NCBI GenBank assembly: GCA_022495995.1
Contig: JAFEMH010007426.1
Span: forward strand, 26,310 to 90,309
Source: Adenophora triphylla var. japonica
Taxonomy: Eukaryota > Streptophyta > Magnoliopsida > Asterales > Campanulaceae
DNA: 64,000 nucleotides
Reading direction: 5' to 3'
Shown here: piece by piece, positions 43,042 to 54,730 of the stretch
Layout: each line of letters begins with the position of its first letter
Numbering within the stretch: the first letter of the stretch is position 1
Program-made: the position numbers and the translations under genes
Notes under the pieces: generated by a model
Databases searched by the model: none
Told to the model about the DNA's origin: nothing
What the model saw: only the letters and a program-made list of their open reading frames with translations

Positions 43042-45607
43042 TGTAACGACCCTAACCCTAGGCACAATTTTAGTATAATATTGTGTGCTTTTAATATTAT
43101 TGTTAATATTATGTGTTCGTTTTTATATCTTTGATTTCTTTTATTAGGATGAGATAATTGAGGAAATTAAATAAAGTTCATGGGGAAAGTATAATAATTG
43201 ACAATAAATAAAATGTGAGTAGTTAGGCTTTATTTTGTGTAGGGGAAAGAAATAAATGTTGAAAGCCTAAATTGGGTATGGGGGGACCATACCTTTCTCT
43301 TACTTCCCCATACCCTTCCCCATACTCCCTCCTTGATCCGCCCCCCCCCTTCCCCTTTACCAATTATATACTCCACCTCCCTCCTTCCTCCTTACTCTTT
43401 CATTTTCTCATACTTTCCCTTAGCAAGAAAACCTCCATGGAAGCTCCCACCCCAAGTCTTGTATCTAAGCCATTCCTCCACCATTTTCAAGTTCAAGGGT
43501 ACTTTTGAAGTGGGATCATCTAGAAGAATCAATCAAGCTAAGAAAGTCCTAAATTCATCTCCTATTTTAAAGTGAGTTATTATGACCCTTCTCTTCTCTA
43601 AATGTTCATGAGATATTTATTGTTGTTATTGTTGTTAAAATGCTCATTGGATGCTTTGGAAACTCTCTTGGAGTGGAGGTATTGATTTAGATCATAAGGA
43701 AATGTGGTTGTTCTAGGAAGTGTTAAAGAATGAAAAAAATGGGTAGAATTAGTTTAGAATGTTTTGGAATCCTCTTTAAAGTTGAGAAATGGGTAAATAA
43801 CATGGAATGATATTATTGTTCATGGAAGTGAATTGGGAGTATAAGAAATGGGTGAAATTAGTTAGAAGAATTAATTTGAAATGTGTTATTAAAATGGGTT
43901 GAAAATCTTGTGTTGAATAAATTGGATTTATATTATTTTGGGGTTTAAATGATTTAGGATGAGAAATGGTTAAGTTAGAGATCCTCTTGGTATTCTTGAA
44001 TATTGGGTTAGAATAAAAGAAGAGGAAATAAAGCTTAGTGAAAGAAATGAAATGCAGGAAAGTCGATTGGGCACTTGGGCGGTCGCCCAAGAGGGCATGA
44101 GCGCCGCCCATGCTTGCCCGGAAGCAGAGTGCCTTAGGAAAGCCTCTTGGGCGGTCGCCCAAGAGGAGTTGAGCGGTCGCCCAAGAGGGCGCAACTTGGG
44201 TGTTCCTTAGAACCAGGCGGTCGCCCAGTGGCCCAGGCGGTCGCCCACCATGCAGATCCTCCTTAGTCTTTTCTTATTGATTTACCAACAACCTAGTGGC
44301 ATGACTCTTAATCATTATGACTTAGTGGAACCTAATCCAAATCAGGTATGAATTAACCCTTTTACACTTAAGTTATATTAGAAACTTAAGAGCATTTTAA
44401 TTGGGTTTAAATGGAACTAAGGAAGCACTTTAAATACGACTCAGGAATTGATTCGACAATCTTGTCTGGACACTTATTAAATGTGACTTCCATTGGGTAA
44501 AGTGAACTTGGGTCCTTATAGAGATCATGTATTACTGAATAATGTCTAAGTAGGGATAATTATTGATGCTTTGTTATCATACTTGAGTACATATTCATGA
44601 CTTGTATTATGCTTAGTGTATCACATAAATGCTGCACTCTGATTATTGGTTGAACATGAGTATATTTTACCATGTGACTATATTGCTTATTTATGCATAG
44701 TGTGTTAAAGAAATGTTGCACTATGATGTTGGTTGAGCATGAGTATATTTTACCATGTTGCTATGTTGTTTATCCCCTTTGTGGATTTATTCAAGTATCT
44801 ATTATATGCTTGATAATGTGTGAGTCAGCTGACATTGGGGGTATAACATAATACGATCAATTATGGAAGTGTGACCTAATGTGATCGGATTATGTTATAT
44901 TCGTGGCCGTCCCTCCTGTGGCCGGGATGGGGTATAGCATCTGTATTGAGCCAAAAGCCTTACAGAGTTGCTCTGTCTTATTTGGTTCCACAAAAACGGG
45001 TCTTATAAGACGTGAGTATCGCTTGCACTCACCTGTAAGATTGGAGTATTATTATACCCAATGTTGTACGACTCTTGTTCGCACGGGAAAAGGTAAACCA
45101 AGGTAATGTAAGGTGTTTACAGCTTTTCCAACGTGTTATATGCAACTTGTTATGTGTTGCATCTTATATGGCATATTGTTGCATTCATAATAGCTTGCTG
45201 AGATTTATTCTCACCCCTCTCCCTTTACTGTTTTAGATTCCGAGACAGGTGGACCAGCCAAGTAAGGGCGGTGAGGAGTTTGGAAGTTATATTGTGGGAA
45301 TTGTCGGGGTATGATTAGGTTGGTATAGAAAGTGTACTTTGGTATAATTCATTTACAGAATTGTATTTATAAATCTTCATTTTATGTTATAACCGAGGCC
45401 CTTTTTGTAACTAAAACAGTCTCTTACTTTCTAAGTTAGTCAACTATTTCTCCATTGTGAAAAGGGGTAGATTTATTTTGAAATGATTACAACAATTGTA
45501 TTTATTTATGAAAGTTAAATAAAGGTTTTAAAAGATAAGGAAATTTGGGTTAGTTTGAGGACTCTCCAGCTCGGGACACGTGTAGGTTCCGGGTCGGGGT
45601 CCTCACA
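43042..45607 (+). repeat. 3' LTR of the outer Gypsy-like element
   Basis: 2,566 bp; matches 24734-27317. Differences are few in the first kilobase and concentrated in the GC array (44076-44247) and at about 44630-45080. Confidence 0.92.
44076..44247. repeat. GC palindrome array, three pairs (outer 3' LTR)
   Basis: GGGCGGTCGCCC, GAGCGCCGCCC, GGGCGGTCGCCC, GAGCGGTCGCCC, GGCGGTCGCCC and AGGCGGTCGCCC in three pairs starting near 44076, 44148 and 44216. Individual units differ from the 5' LTR copy while spacing is kept. Confidence 0.85.
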
Positions 45608-46335
45608 CAGAAAGTCCCGGCTTTTTAACGGGCAAAAAAAGTCTTGGCTTGTAGGGCCAGGTATATGAAAGCAAAAGTCCTGGCTTGAAGGGTCAGGCAT
45701 ATGGAAGCAAAAGTCATGGCTTGGAGGGCCAGGCATATGGAAGCAAAAATCCTGGCTTGTAAGGCCAAGCCCAAGGAAGCAAAAGTCCTGGCATAAGGTC
45801 GGCCACAGAAAGTCCCGGCTTTTTAACGGGCACAGAAAAGTCCTGGCATAAGGTCAGGCATAGAAAGTCCCTACTTTTTAATGGGCACAAAAAGTCCTAG
45901 CTTGTAGGGCAGGGCATATGGAAGCAAAAGTCCTGGCTTGAAGGGTCAGGCATATAGAAGCAAAAGTTCTGGCTTGTAGGGCCAGGCCCAAGGAAGCAAA
46001 AATCCTAGCATAAGGTTAGGCACAGAAAGTCCCGGCTTTTTAACGGGCACAGAAAAGACCTGGCTTTTCTTAAGTCAGGCACATAAAGTCCTGGCATAAG
46101 GCCAGGCACAGGAAAGACCTGGCTTTTCTTAAGTCAGGCACAGAAAAGACCTGGCTTTTCTTAAGTCAGGCACAGAAAGTCCTTGCATAAGGCCAGGCAC
46201 AGGAAAGACCTGGCTTTTCTTAAGTCAGGCACAGAAAGATATGGCTTAAATGTGCCAGACACAGAAAGTCCTGGCTTTTTAACAGGTATAGAAAAGACCT
46301 GGCTTAAAGGTGCCAGACAAAAAGTTGAACAACAT
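45608..46335. repeat. Right half of the GTCCTGGC...GCCAGGC minisatellite
   Basis: About twenty units of 28-37 bp in two alternating types: GTCCTGGCTTGTAGGGCCAG with CATATGGAAGCAAA, and CAGAAAGTCCCGGCTTTTTA with ACGGGCA; later units read AAGACCTGGCTTTTCTTAAG. Each holds a small inverted repeat. It continues 24555-24733 across the outer LTR element. Confidence 0.88.
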
Positions 46336-46344
46336 TGGAATTAG

Positions 46345-46385
46345 ACAGTTTGGCCAAGTGGTCTAAGGCGCAAGATTTGGTTTAA
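46345..46385 (+). ncRNA. tRNA-Leu-like 5' half (pseudogene)
   Basis: TTTGGCCAAGTGGTCTAAGG then CGC strongly resembles the D-arm of plant tRNA-Leu, including a usable A box. The anticodon arm and B box that should follow are absent, so it is a fragment or SINE head. Confidence 0.5.
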
Positions 46386-46455
46386 GGTGGATTGGGTTTT
46401 ATTCGGCATGGTCGAATGTGGTTTGTTAGTGATGCAGTTTAGCATCAAGTAAGGT

Positions 46456-46596
46456 TTTGATTAACGCAGTTTTGATTAGTGCGGTTTTGATTAACGCGAT
46501 TTTGATTAGTACGGTTTTGATTAGTGCGGTTTTAATTAGCGCGATTTTGATTAGTGGGATTTTGATTAGTGCGATTTTGATCAGTGCGATTAGGCC
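46456..46596. repeat. 15-bp minisatellite (TTAGTGCGGTTTTGA)
   Basis: About nine copies of a 15-bp unit alternating between TTAGTGCGGTTTTGA and TTAACGCGATTTTGA. Because 15 is a multiple of three, one frame reads as a repeating five-residue (VLISA) pattern; I regard that as incidental. Confidence 0.9.
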
Positions 46597-47584
46597 AAGT
46601 GAGGTTTGGCCGCGAGGTTTAGGCCAAGTAAGGTTTTGACCTTGACATACAAGTAAGTCGCCACGAAGCCAAGCAAAGCTAAGAGGCGAGAAACATAGCT
46701 AAGGAGTAAGGCTGCCTAAAGACACGCCTCACTCTTTCGAAGGGAGTAGTATGTATATGGCAGAAGGTCGTAATGAATCTTTGATAAGCTATTCGAAGCA
46801 AAAAGATAAACTATTGAAGCAAGGTAAAGCAGGCGACACACAAAGATGAAAATTCAAAGCAAATTATAGAAAGCAAAGTAATGTCATTTGAATCAAAGTC
46901 TAGAAGCAAAGTCGCAAATCGCGACAACCAAAGTACGAAAAGCGAAGTTAAAAGACAGAAAAGTAATTTTTTTAGTATAGACCCAGATCAGATTGAATTG
47001 TTGAAAATACATCAAGAGTCAGAGGGATCGAAGGGTTTTTGGCAGAATTGTCGAAACAAATTGTAGGGAAAGAAAGTTATCTGAAAGTCCAGCGACCAGA
47101 TTTCATGTTGTTGGCATTTATGGATCTGTGGCGTATAATGTTGGCTCTCATAGGATTGGTTTCCGCATATTTTATCAGCCGAAATTTACAGAAATGGAAA
47201 AGAGAGAATGCAAAAAGTTGAAATGAAATAAGAGATCAGTAATAAAAATTGTTGGAAGGATCAAGAAAGCGGACCTATGTTCTGTACCAGGGAAATTGAC
47301 TCGATATGATAATCTCTATTTTGTTATGTATATTATTTTACTCCTCAATTCGATCATGAATAATCGAGCTAAGGAGTCGGGGGCTTCTGATGTGCCCATA
47401 ATAAAATATTATGCCCTATAAGTGTTTACCCGGCCCAAGTTTGAATCTGATCAATATGGGCCCTTATTTCATGAGGATCTCGTCAAAGTTTGGTTCTCGT
47501 ATGATGGGTCTAACCAAAGTTATGTTTATAGTTATGGTTATTGTCCGGTTGTCGCCAAAGTTATAGTTATGGCTTGGTTCTCGC
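46597..47584. other. Non-coding DNA with a possible LTR-element 3' end
   Basis: Repeated GAAGCAAAG words occur at 46790-46930. AAGGAGTCGGGGGCTTC followed by TGATGTGCCC at about 47370-47400 resembles a polypurine tract next to an LTR start, so a truncated Gypsy element is possible. No coding region recognised. Confidence 0.35.
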
Positions 47585-47680
47585 ATGTTATATGTTATAT
47601 GTTATATGACGCATATGTTATATGTCGCATGTCGCATGTCGCATGATTTATGTTATATGTTATATGTTGCATGGCACATA
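47585..47680. repeat. Tandem TTATATG/TCGCATG repeats
   Basis: Alternating GTTATAT and GTCGCAT heptamer-like words repeat about twelve times. Simple-sequence expansion. Confidence 0.8.
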
Positions 47681-48670
47681 TTGTTCTCTCTGCATGTTGA
47701 TGTCTCCGGGTGAGGATCATGCTACTTGTCAAGTTCTCTGGCCTTGACCTTATCCAAATGAAATTCCATGTTAGATATCCTTCCGCTATAGGTGTGACAC
47801 GTGTCAAGTAAAAATGATAATGTTCCCCCACTATCTTGGCCATATATATACTCCCTCCATTTCCATTTGCAAGGTATGTCAAAAATGTAAGCTTTCTCTC
47901 TCCTCTCTCTCTCTCTCTATAAATGTTTGATATTATGTTAAAATATGTTATGAATCGGATTGATGATTCTCACGTCAAAGGGTTTTTGGGGAAAGGCCCC
48001 CCACCCCTAACGGTGTTTTGCCTTGTAGGTCTCATATTATATCGGACTCGAGGAGCGTTTGTCCAAATCGTTCATCTTTGCTACCCCGATCAATCCTGTG
48101 CAACTATTTTGATATGGCAGCATCAAGAGTTATATTTTATTAAATTAGTGATAGAATTTATATATTCTACAGCCAATTAGAAAATGCAAATAGAGAAATT
48201 TTTTAAATTCTACAAGCAATTAAACCATATTGTATGATGAAGACAAAACAAATTTCTATGAGTAGATGGCGATGGAACCGGGTTTGGATGAGACAAATTG
48301 ATTTTTTATTCATTTTTGTCTTAAGTGCGTACAATTTGAACTGAATTTTGGCTGATGGGGCCATTAGGATATACTTTCTCCTCTGCCACACAACAATCTA
48401 TTCAAAGGCGGCATTTAACTTTTTCAAATATTAAAATAATAAAATATTATTTTACTGCCCGAATTGGAATAACTAATAAGAGGCCGATAAATAGGACATC
48501 AACATCAGATTTCAAAATTACTCAAACTGTTTGAATATTCATTGAAATTTATATCTGAAATTAGGGCATATTTACATTTAACGTGAAGCATAGAGAGATT
48601 AGATAAATGGCCGTTAATCTAAAGATTTGGGTTTGCTATTTTGAAATTACGAGCTTACGAAAGACATATA
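47681..48670. other. No gene recognised
   Basis: AT-rich DNA with one Stowaway-like end (CTCCCTCCATTTCC near 47851) lacking a partner and a short (TC)n run near 47900-47918. Short frames here have no recognisable motif. Confidence 0.4.
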
Positions 48671-48971
48671 CTCCTCCGTCCCGCTAATATTAGCACACTT
48701 TCCTTTTTGGGGCGTCCATAACATCCGCACACTCCTGCAAAAAGTTGGAAACTTTATATTATGTAAAATATTCACCCAACCCCACTCATTCTCTCTCCTA
48801 CATTATTTTAATACTCACAACACCATTATAATTTATTACACCCTCCACTCATTCTCTTCTCCACCTATTCTTTTTAGCACTAAGCCAACATTTTATTAAA
48901 AATATCATATTCCTAATTCTCCCGCGCAAAACAAGCTGTTTGTGCTAATATTAATCTTAGGACTGAGGGAG
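48671..48971. mobile_element. Stowaway-type MITE
   Basis: Begins CTCCTCCGTCCCGCTAATAT and ends with TGCTAATATTAATCTTAGGA followed by CTGAGGGAG, an imperfect inverted repeat over about 30 bp. The left flank is TA; the right flank is altered. No coding potential. Confidence 0.75.
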
Positions 48972-49218
48972 AATATATGTATGAAAAAAATCAATTAAGA
49001 GGCAAATAAGTGATATTTTTTATATCCGAAAATTAAGTGAAAATTAAGAGGCATTCGTATCTAAATGGAGAAAAAACAAACAATGTACCAATTCATACAT
49101 GCCTGGGATGCACCCATTTATTCGTATCCGAATGTTGGCGCCTAAAATAAAAAAACAAATGAGGCCTAACTATTTACTAAATATTATAGTTTATATTGAA
49201 ATGCCCAATAAAAATGTA

Positions 49219-49500
49219 CTCCCTCCGTCCCACTTCAATTGATCCACTTTTCTTTTTGGGACCTCCCACTTCAATTGATCCATTCCATAAATGAAAAGTT
49301 TTTCATATATTTATACCCTTATCATCTCCACATATTTACAAAAAAACCAATCATTAACTTACTATTTCTCTCACTCATTCTCTCTCCTATTAAATATTTT
49401 TAACTTTTACATTCTCTCTCTTATTTTCTACCACACATTTAACTTTTACATTCTCTCTTTTCTAATTTCTACCCACTTTACTCCCTCCGTCCCACCAATT
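49219..49500. mobile_element. Stowaway-like MITE fragments
   Basis: CTCCCTCCGTCCC occurs at 49219 and again at 49482. The first is followed by two copies of CCACTTCAATTGATCCA (49230 and 49266). No matching right end is seen, so these are truncated or one has inserted in the other. Confidence 0.6.
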
Positions 49501-49959
49501 GCTTCACCATTTTCCTCGATTACCCGAATTATGGTAATTTGAGGCGAAAAATGCCGCGGAGTTGCAATTCAAAATCAGCAGAGAATTAAAGTTGATGAAT
49601 AATAAATTATAATTGGTAATAGCCATGAAAGTATTAAAATAACGTAGAGATATAATGAAAGCAGGAAATAATAATATTTTAAGGCCCAAAAAAAGCGCAA
49701 GTAAGCTTCTAACCAGACGCCCTTTCAGATCGACTTGCCTTTATCGCATGACTTATGGAATATTCATTTTTCTTAAAAAATCGTGAAATTCACCTCCTGA
49801 CCATTCAATCGCTTTAACCTAAGGAAGTATAATTTATAGTAAAATTCAATGATAAAAGTATAAGCAATGCTAGAATAATGTCGGAAAAATTGTATTCATC
49901 AAACTATTTTGTATTTGTGATGCGTTGTTTTGATCATTCAACCCATTTTATTGTATTAG

Positions 49960-50648
49960 GCCATCTCCAATAGTGTGTTTTAAATTTTGTATCAAAATAT
50001 CAAAATTATGCAATTTCAGCATCAAATATCTTACACCATCTGCTTACTTCAAATTTTGCATCAAATAAAAATTTTTACAGAATATACTTATTATTTCATT
50101 TAATTAAAATATTTTTCATTAATCATATTTAATATTATTCAAATTACATTATAATAAATACTATGCTATAAAACTCAAATAAGACAATTAATAACTATAA
50201 ATAAATAAATTTACAATAAAAATTTATTAGAAGAAACATTAAAATAGATAATTAAAATAAAATGCTTCAAAATACAATTTCAACGAAAAATTAAGTTACA
50301 TGACAATAATAGATGAACATTTAATTCTCTAAATTCACATATTCATCCCATAAATGTTCAATCAAGGCATCTCTAAATTAATTCTTGTTTTTTATTTCAT
50401 CTTCAATATTTTAACATATTTTCAAAGTTTTTGTAATTTTGTTTAAAAAATTAATGGCACAAATTGGATAATTTTGCTTAAATGAAAAAAAACAAATTCC
50501 ATAATATAAATAATAAATATTAAATTAAAAATATATACCATCTCCGTCTCAAATAAAAAAAATTGATAATTCATTTTGAGACGAAGGAGGAATTTAGTAA
50601 TTTAAAAAAAAAAAAAACTAAAAAAAAAGCTTCTAGAAATTACCTGCG

Positions 50649-50685
<37 letters not shown>

Positions 50686-50700
50686 AATCAATGAAGCCCA

Positions 50701-50753
<53 letters not shown>

Positions 50754-50911
50754 GCGATGAAGAAGAAGACGTAATTAAAAAAACGGGGATGACGCAAGAA
50801 ATTACTGCGCCAAATTTAGACAGCATCGAAAGAGGCATCGCCTTGAAATAGCGAGAGATTTGGCGTCGTGCTTTGTTGGAGGAGGATTTCGCACCAAATT
50901 AGAGTTGGCGC
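49960..50911. mobile_element. Candidate PIF/Harbinger-like non-autonomous element
   Basis: The left end GGCCATCTCCAATAGTGTG and the right end GCACCAAATTAGAGTTGGCG are approximate inverted repeats; GGCCATCTCCAA is a common start of plant Harbinger-type MITEs. The interior is AT-rich with no transposase. The (GA)n tracts lie inside. The right end abuts the Gypsy LTR at 50927. Confidence 0.4.
50653..50751. repeat. Two (GA)n microsatellite tracts
   Basis: GA runs at about 50653-50681 and 50704-50751 separated by a short GCGCAAATCAATGAAGC-type spacer that ends with the repeated phrase CCAAGAGAG. Confidence 0.95.
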
Positions 50912-50926
50912 AGGTAATGGCGTTGC

Positions 50927-52424
50927 TGATGAGTGAGTTTTACACTCATCCATTGACTACTTTACGAACTTATTATTTGCTTAATCCTTGAATTTTGTGT
51001 GTTTTAATGGATGTTTTTAGTGTTTTTAGTTTCAGTGGTTCAAGTTTGGAAATCGAAAACAATGCGTGAATAAATCAAGCGGAAAAAAATGTTATGATGC
51101 AATTATGGGACGGAGGCGAGTTCGAATGGGTAGTAATAAACCAAGGTAATTGAAGTGGAGTGGTTGGCCAAATGAAGAAAGCGGTGGGCCAATGCAAGAA
51201 TGAAAGTTGGGCGAAAGGAAGATGGAATTTGGGCCATTTCAAGTAGTGGGCCGGAAGGAAAGAAAAAGAAAATGGGCCCTAGCAGTGTGCGTGTGGGCGG
51301 TCGCTCGGGTTCTTATGGGCGGCCGCTCAGAGAAAAAGTGTTGAAGCCTTGAACCTTACGCCGGTATGGGCGGCCGCGCGGTGCGGTGTGGGCGGCCGCG
51401 CATGAGTATGTGTTGTGAAGACCAAATGTTTACGGAGAAATGGGCGGCCGCCCAGGGTGTTGTGGGCGATCGCCCACGAGGCGTTTTGCGAAGGCTTCCC
51501 GGGCGGATTGGTAACGTGGGGATTAATGATTATTATTAATGGTGACTGTTCATGATTTTAATAATGGGTTAATTGCAGCAGTGGGTTTTTGGAGAACATG
51601 GGATATTTATTTCTTATTATTGTGTTTTTTTCAGTTTTTTTTAGAGACATATAAGTAGAGAATCATCATCTTTTCTCAAGGGGGCTTCTGCAGAATTTTC
51701 TTAAAACATTTCTTGGTGTTCTTGTTTTTTTCATGGATAACTAAACTCTTTAGTCCTTGGAATTGGAGGTAACATTTTATGTTTTAAGTTTTACTTCTCA
51801 TTTTTATCTTTGTAGTACTTGGGATTATCAAGTTATTTTCAATGGAATTTTAGAACTCTTGTCTTGATCAAATAATTGTTCTTGAATTATTTAGAATTTC
51901 AATTGTGAACCGCCAAATTTACAATTGAAATTAGTCTTGGCTTGATTTTCACAATTTGTTGAATCCTCGCCAAACGATTCATAAGAATTGTGGTTTATTT
52001 GGTGTTCTTAAGTTCTAAAATGAGTTTCTAACTAATCTATGAACGGGCCAAGGGAATAGATTAGTTAGAAACACTTGATTGCAAATCACCCGCCGAAGTG
52101 TCCCAATCATACTTTTGTAAGAACAAAACCCCAAGTGTACTTTGATTGATGAATTGTGAAACTTGAGCATAATTTGTGAAACCAATTCCGGGAATTTTCT
52201 CCTTATTATTGAAATCTTTTATAATCACTTTTACTTAATTTTTGCAAACATATTAGTCTTAAACAAATCATCAAATCCTTCACTTTACAAACTTTTTGTT
52301 CTAGCAGTAATTCCTACACTTTAAATTTCGTGTCTACGTGGTTCGACCCGAGCTTACCCTATTTACAAATCACTTGTAGATAGTTTGAGTTGGAAATTTT
52401 CTTTTGACGTTTCGACGTTCGTCA
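50927..52424 (+). repeat. First LTR of the plus-strand Athila element
   Basis: 1,498 bp, TG...CA. GC palindrome array at 51295-51474; B-box-like GTGGTTCGACCC at 52338-52349. An inverted pair with TAATCTATGAAC / GGAATAGATTAGTTAGAAA flanks about 52025-52070. Confidence 0.92.
51295..51474. repeat. GC palindrome array, three pairs (first LTR)
   Basis: GGGCGGTCGCTC and GGGCGGCCGCTC; GGGCGGCCGCGC twice; GGGCGGCCGCCC and GGGCGATCGCCC. Pairs start at 51295, 51368 and 51442 (73-74 bp apart) with about ten bases between members. Two spacers share a GTGTTGAAG-like word and a TTACG-type word. Confidence 0.88.
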
Positions 52425-52427
52425 AAA

Positions 52428-52450
52428 ATTTAGGCGCCGTTGCGGGGACG
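52428..52450 (+). other. Primer-binding site of the plus-strand Athila element
   Basis: TTTAGGCGCCGTTGCGGGGA follows the LTR and matches the tRNA-Asp-type TGGCGCCGTTGCCGGGGA with two small differences. The second copy after 63215 reads TTTGGCGCTGATTCTTGCGG, more disturbed. Confidence 0.8.
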
Positions 52451-52696
52451 TGAAATTTAAAGTTGTTTTAATTATTTGCTATTGTGAATAATATTTTGTG
52501 TATATATTTTTGTTTTGTTTTAACTTGGTGTTGCGAGATTTGAATGTTTGGTCGTAGGTCACTACAACCCATTTGTTACCAATTGACCACAACATTCATC
52601 GCATCAACAAGAGGAAGCACCGGAACCAAGTGATACGAAAGTGATTCGGTTTACTGCGAACAGTCCGAGAATTCCGATTACGAAGAAGAAGTTAAA

Positions 52697-54180
52697 ATGG
52701 CGGAACCACAAATGATGGGTGATTTTGCACGTCAGGTAATTGAACCATCGCCATCATGCATTGTACTCCCACAAGCGGCAAGGAGTTATGAGTTGAAGAA
52801 CCTCCATTTCAACATGCTCCCTTCATTTCATGGGATGGCATCGGAAGACCCAATTACTTTCATGAGAGAGTTCTATAGCACAGTGCAAGGTTTTCCATTG
52901 GGGCAACTAACTTAGAAGAAGCGATTGAGAATGAGGTGTTTTGCGTATACGTTGAAAGATCTTTGCCATAAGACATGGTTTATGGCACTTGCTCCGGCCT
53001 CTCTTAACACTTGGACGGAAGTTTACAACAAGTTCATGGCAAAGTTTTACTCTCGTCAAAGACATCCGACTTGAGGTCCAAGATAATGTCTTTCAATCAA
53101 GAGCCAGTGAAGCTTTTCATGAAGCTTGGGATCGATTCAAGATGTTGCTAGTCAATGTCCTCATCACGGGTTTCCTTTAGCCCTCTTAAATCAGGCCTTC
53201 TATGATGGGTTGACTCGAAGCAAGGTCAAGCACGAGTGGATAATGCGGCGGGGGTGCTATGGGTGGAAAACGGGCGATGAAACAAGAGCCTTATATGAGA
53301 GACTTGGCATGAATTCGCAACGAGAAAAGTGTGAGAGGAGGAAGAAAAGGCGTTTATGAAGTTGAGTCTAATGATGTTCTAGCGCAACAAGTTTCGGCAT
53401 TGACTACGCAAATGAAGAATTTCATGGGAATGATGACGGCTCAAAGCGAGTCAAAACCAAGGCGAAATCAAGGAGAGGGAAGTTCGGGCACGAGTTGTGT
53501 AATTTGTAATGTGAACTCCCATGATATTATGGGATGCCCATTGAAAGATCGGTTCACGGAATTTCTTGAGCAAGCAAATGCAATGAATGCTTTCCAACCA
53601 AGAAGTGAGGAATGATCCGTTTTCCAACTCTTACAATTCGGGTTGGCGGAATCATCCCAATTTCTCTTGGGGAGGAAATCAAGGGCGGGGTCAATTTCAG
53701 CCGGCATAATACCAACCACAAATGCAACGGTCGCGGCAACGAGGGCTGCGAGGCCAAGTGTGGAGAAACGTTGCGAAATTTATCCGGGCCGCTCAACGAG
53801 AATCGGGTGATCATGGACCAACGAATGGGGAACCAAGAAGCTTCCACTGAAAAAGCTCGAAAATCGGATGGGTCAAATTGCCGAGGCACTCCAAAAGCAC
53901 AATCCGGGTACACTACCGAGTCAACCGGAACAAGCAAAGGCCGTCACCACGAGGAGTGGTAAGACTCTTCGGGAGGTGCGCTCTTCTCCTTCTCCTTTAA
54001 ATGATAATAATTTACATGAGAATGAAGTTGTGGCAGAGGAGCGAGTTGAAGTGACTCAGGAGAAACTTCCAACTCCACCTCTTAAGCCTTATGTGCCTCT
54101 GTTCCTTTTCCCGGTAGATTGGTCAAGAATAAGGTCGAAACACAATTTAAAGAATTGTATGACATGCTTTCTAAGGTGAA
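52697..54180 (+). pseudogene. Athila gag, frame-broken
   Basis: The ATG at 52697 opens MAEPQMMGDFARQVIEPSPS and reaches NMLPSFHGMASEDPITFMRE; a stop follows GQLT at about 52915. Later frames give FHEAWDRFKMLL (about 53110), a full CCHC knuckle CVICNVNSHDIMGC (about 53500-53540), GWRNHPNFSWGG (about 53640) and KAVTTRSGKTLRE (about 53940). The knuckle pattern C-x2-C-x4-H-x4-C is intact here, unlike in the nested element. At least four frame changes occur. Confidence 0.78.
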
Positions 54181-54730
54181 TGTAAATTTGCCTTTGCTCA
54201 ATGTGATTAAAAATATTCCTTCATATGCTAAATTTTTCAAGGAATTGAGCACTGAAATAAAAGAAAGTATGCCCCAAATGAAAAAAATTGTGGTTTCGGA
54301 CCAAGTTAGTCTTGTTTTTGAAAAGAATTTGCCTCCTAAGCTTAAAGACCCCAGGTAGTTTTAATGTGATGATTTCTTTGGGGGACTCTAAGAAAGTGAG
54401 GGCAATGTTAGATTTAGGAGCTAGCATTAACTTGTTGCCTTATTCTTTGTTTGTGGAAGCTTGGGTTGGGTGAACTAAAACCTACTACTATGACCTTGCA
54501 ACTTGCGGACCGTTCGGTCAAATACCCAAAGGGAATAGTAGAAGATGTTTTGGTTCAAGTTGATAAAATGATTATCCCACTGTTGATTTTGTGGTTCTTG
54601 ATATGGAGAGAGATGCTAAAGATGTGAATGATGTCCCTATTTTGTTGGGGAGACCTTTTATGGCTACCGCAGATGCGGTAATTAATGTGAAAGATGGAAG
54701 TTTGTCTTTAAGCTGTCATGGATGAAATTG
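54119..54730 (+). pseudogene. Athila Gag tail and aspartic protease, frame-broken
   Basis: LPLLNVIKNIPSYAKFFKEL (about 54190-54245) is the Gag tail; [18 protein letters not shown] (about 54400-54450) holds the active-site motif; ILLGRPFMATADAVINV lies near 54640-54690. Frame changes lie near 54350 and 54470. Confidence 0.72.

Larger units (their letters stand above)
24734..45607 (+). mobile_element. Outer Gypsy-derived LTR element with almost no coding (LARD-like), nested host
   Basis: LTRs of about 2.57 kb (24734-27317 and 43042-45607) start TGTAACGACCC and end GTCCTCACA. The 5-bp flanks are CAAAA and CAGAA, and minisatellite units on both sides suggest the original site was CAGAA, so this is a target duplication with one mutation. 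A tRNA-Met primer site follows the 5' LTR and a polypurine tract precedes the 3' LTR. Removing the nested Athila element leaves about 3.6 kb of internal DNA with only one short Gypsy integrase-like relic. Very long LTRs and a non-coding interior match large retrotransposon derivatives, which depend on proteins from related elements. The LTRs are very similar, implying a recent insertion. Confidence 0.9.

Noticed and set aside
46457..46639. Repetitive VLISA-type protein
   Set aside because: Produced by a 15-bp minisatellite read in one frame; no start context or flanking gene structure.
53468..53937. Minus-strand frames of 83-127 codons in gag
   Set aside because: Antisense shadows of the gag zinc-knuckle region; the sense strand carries the recognised motifs.
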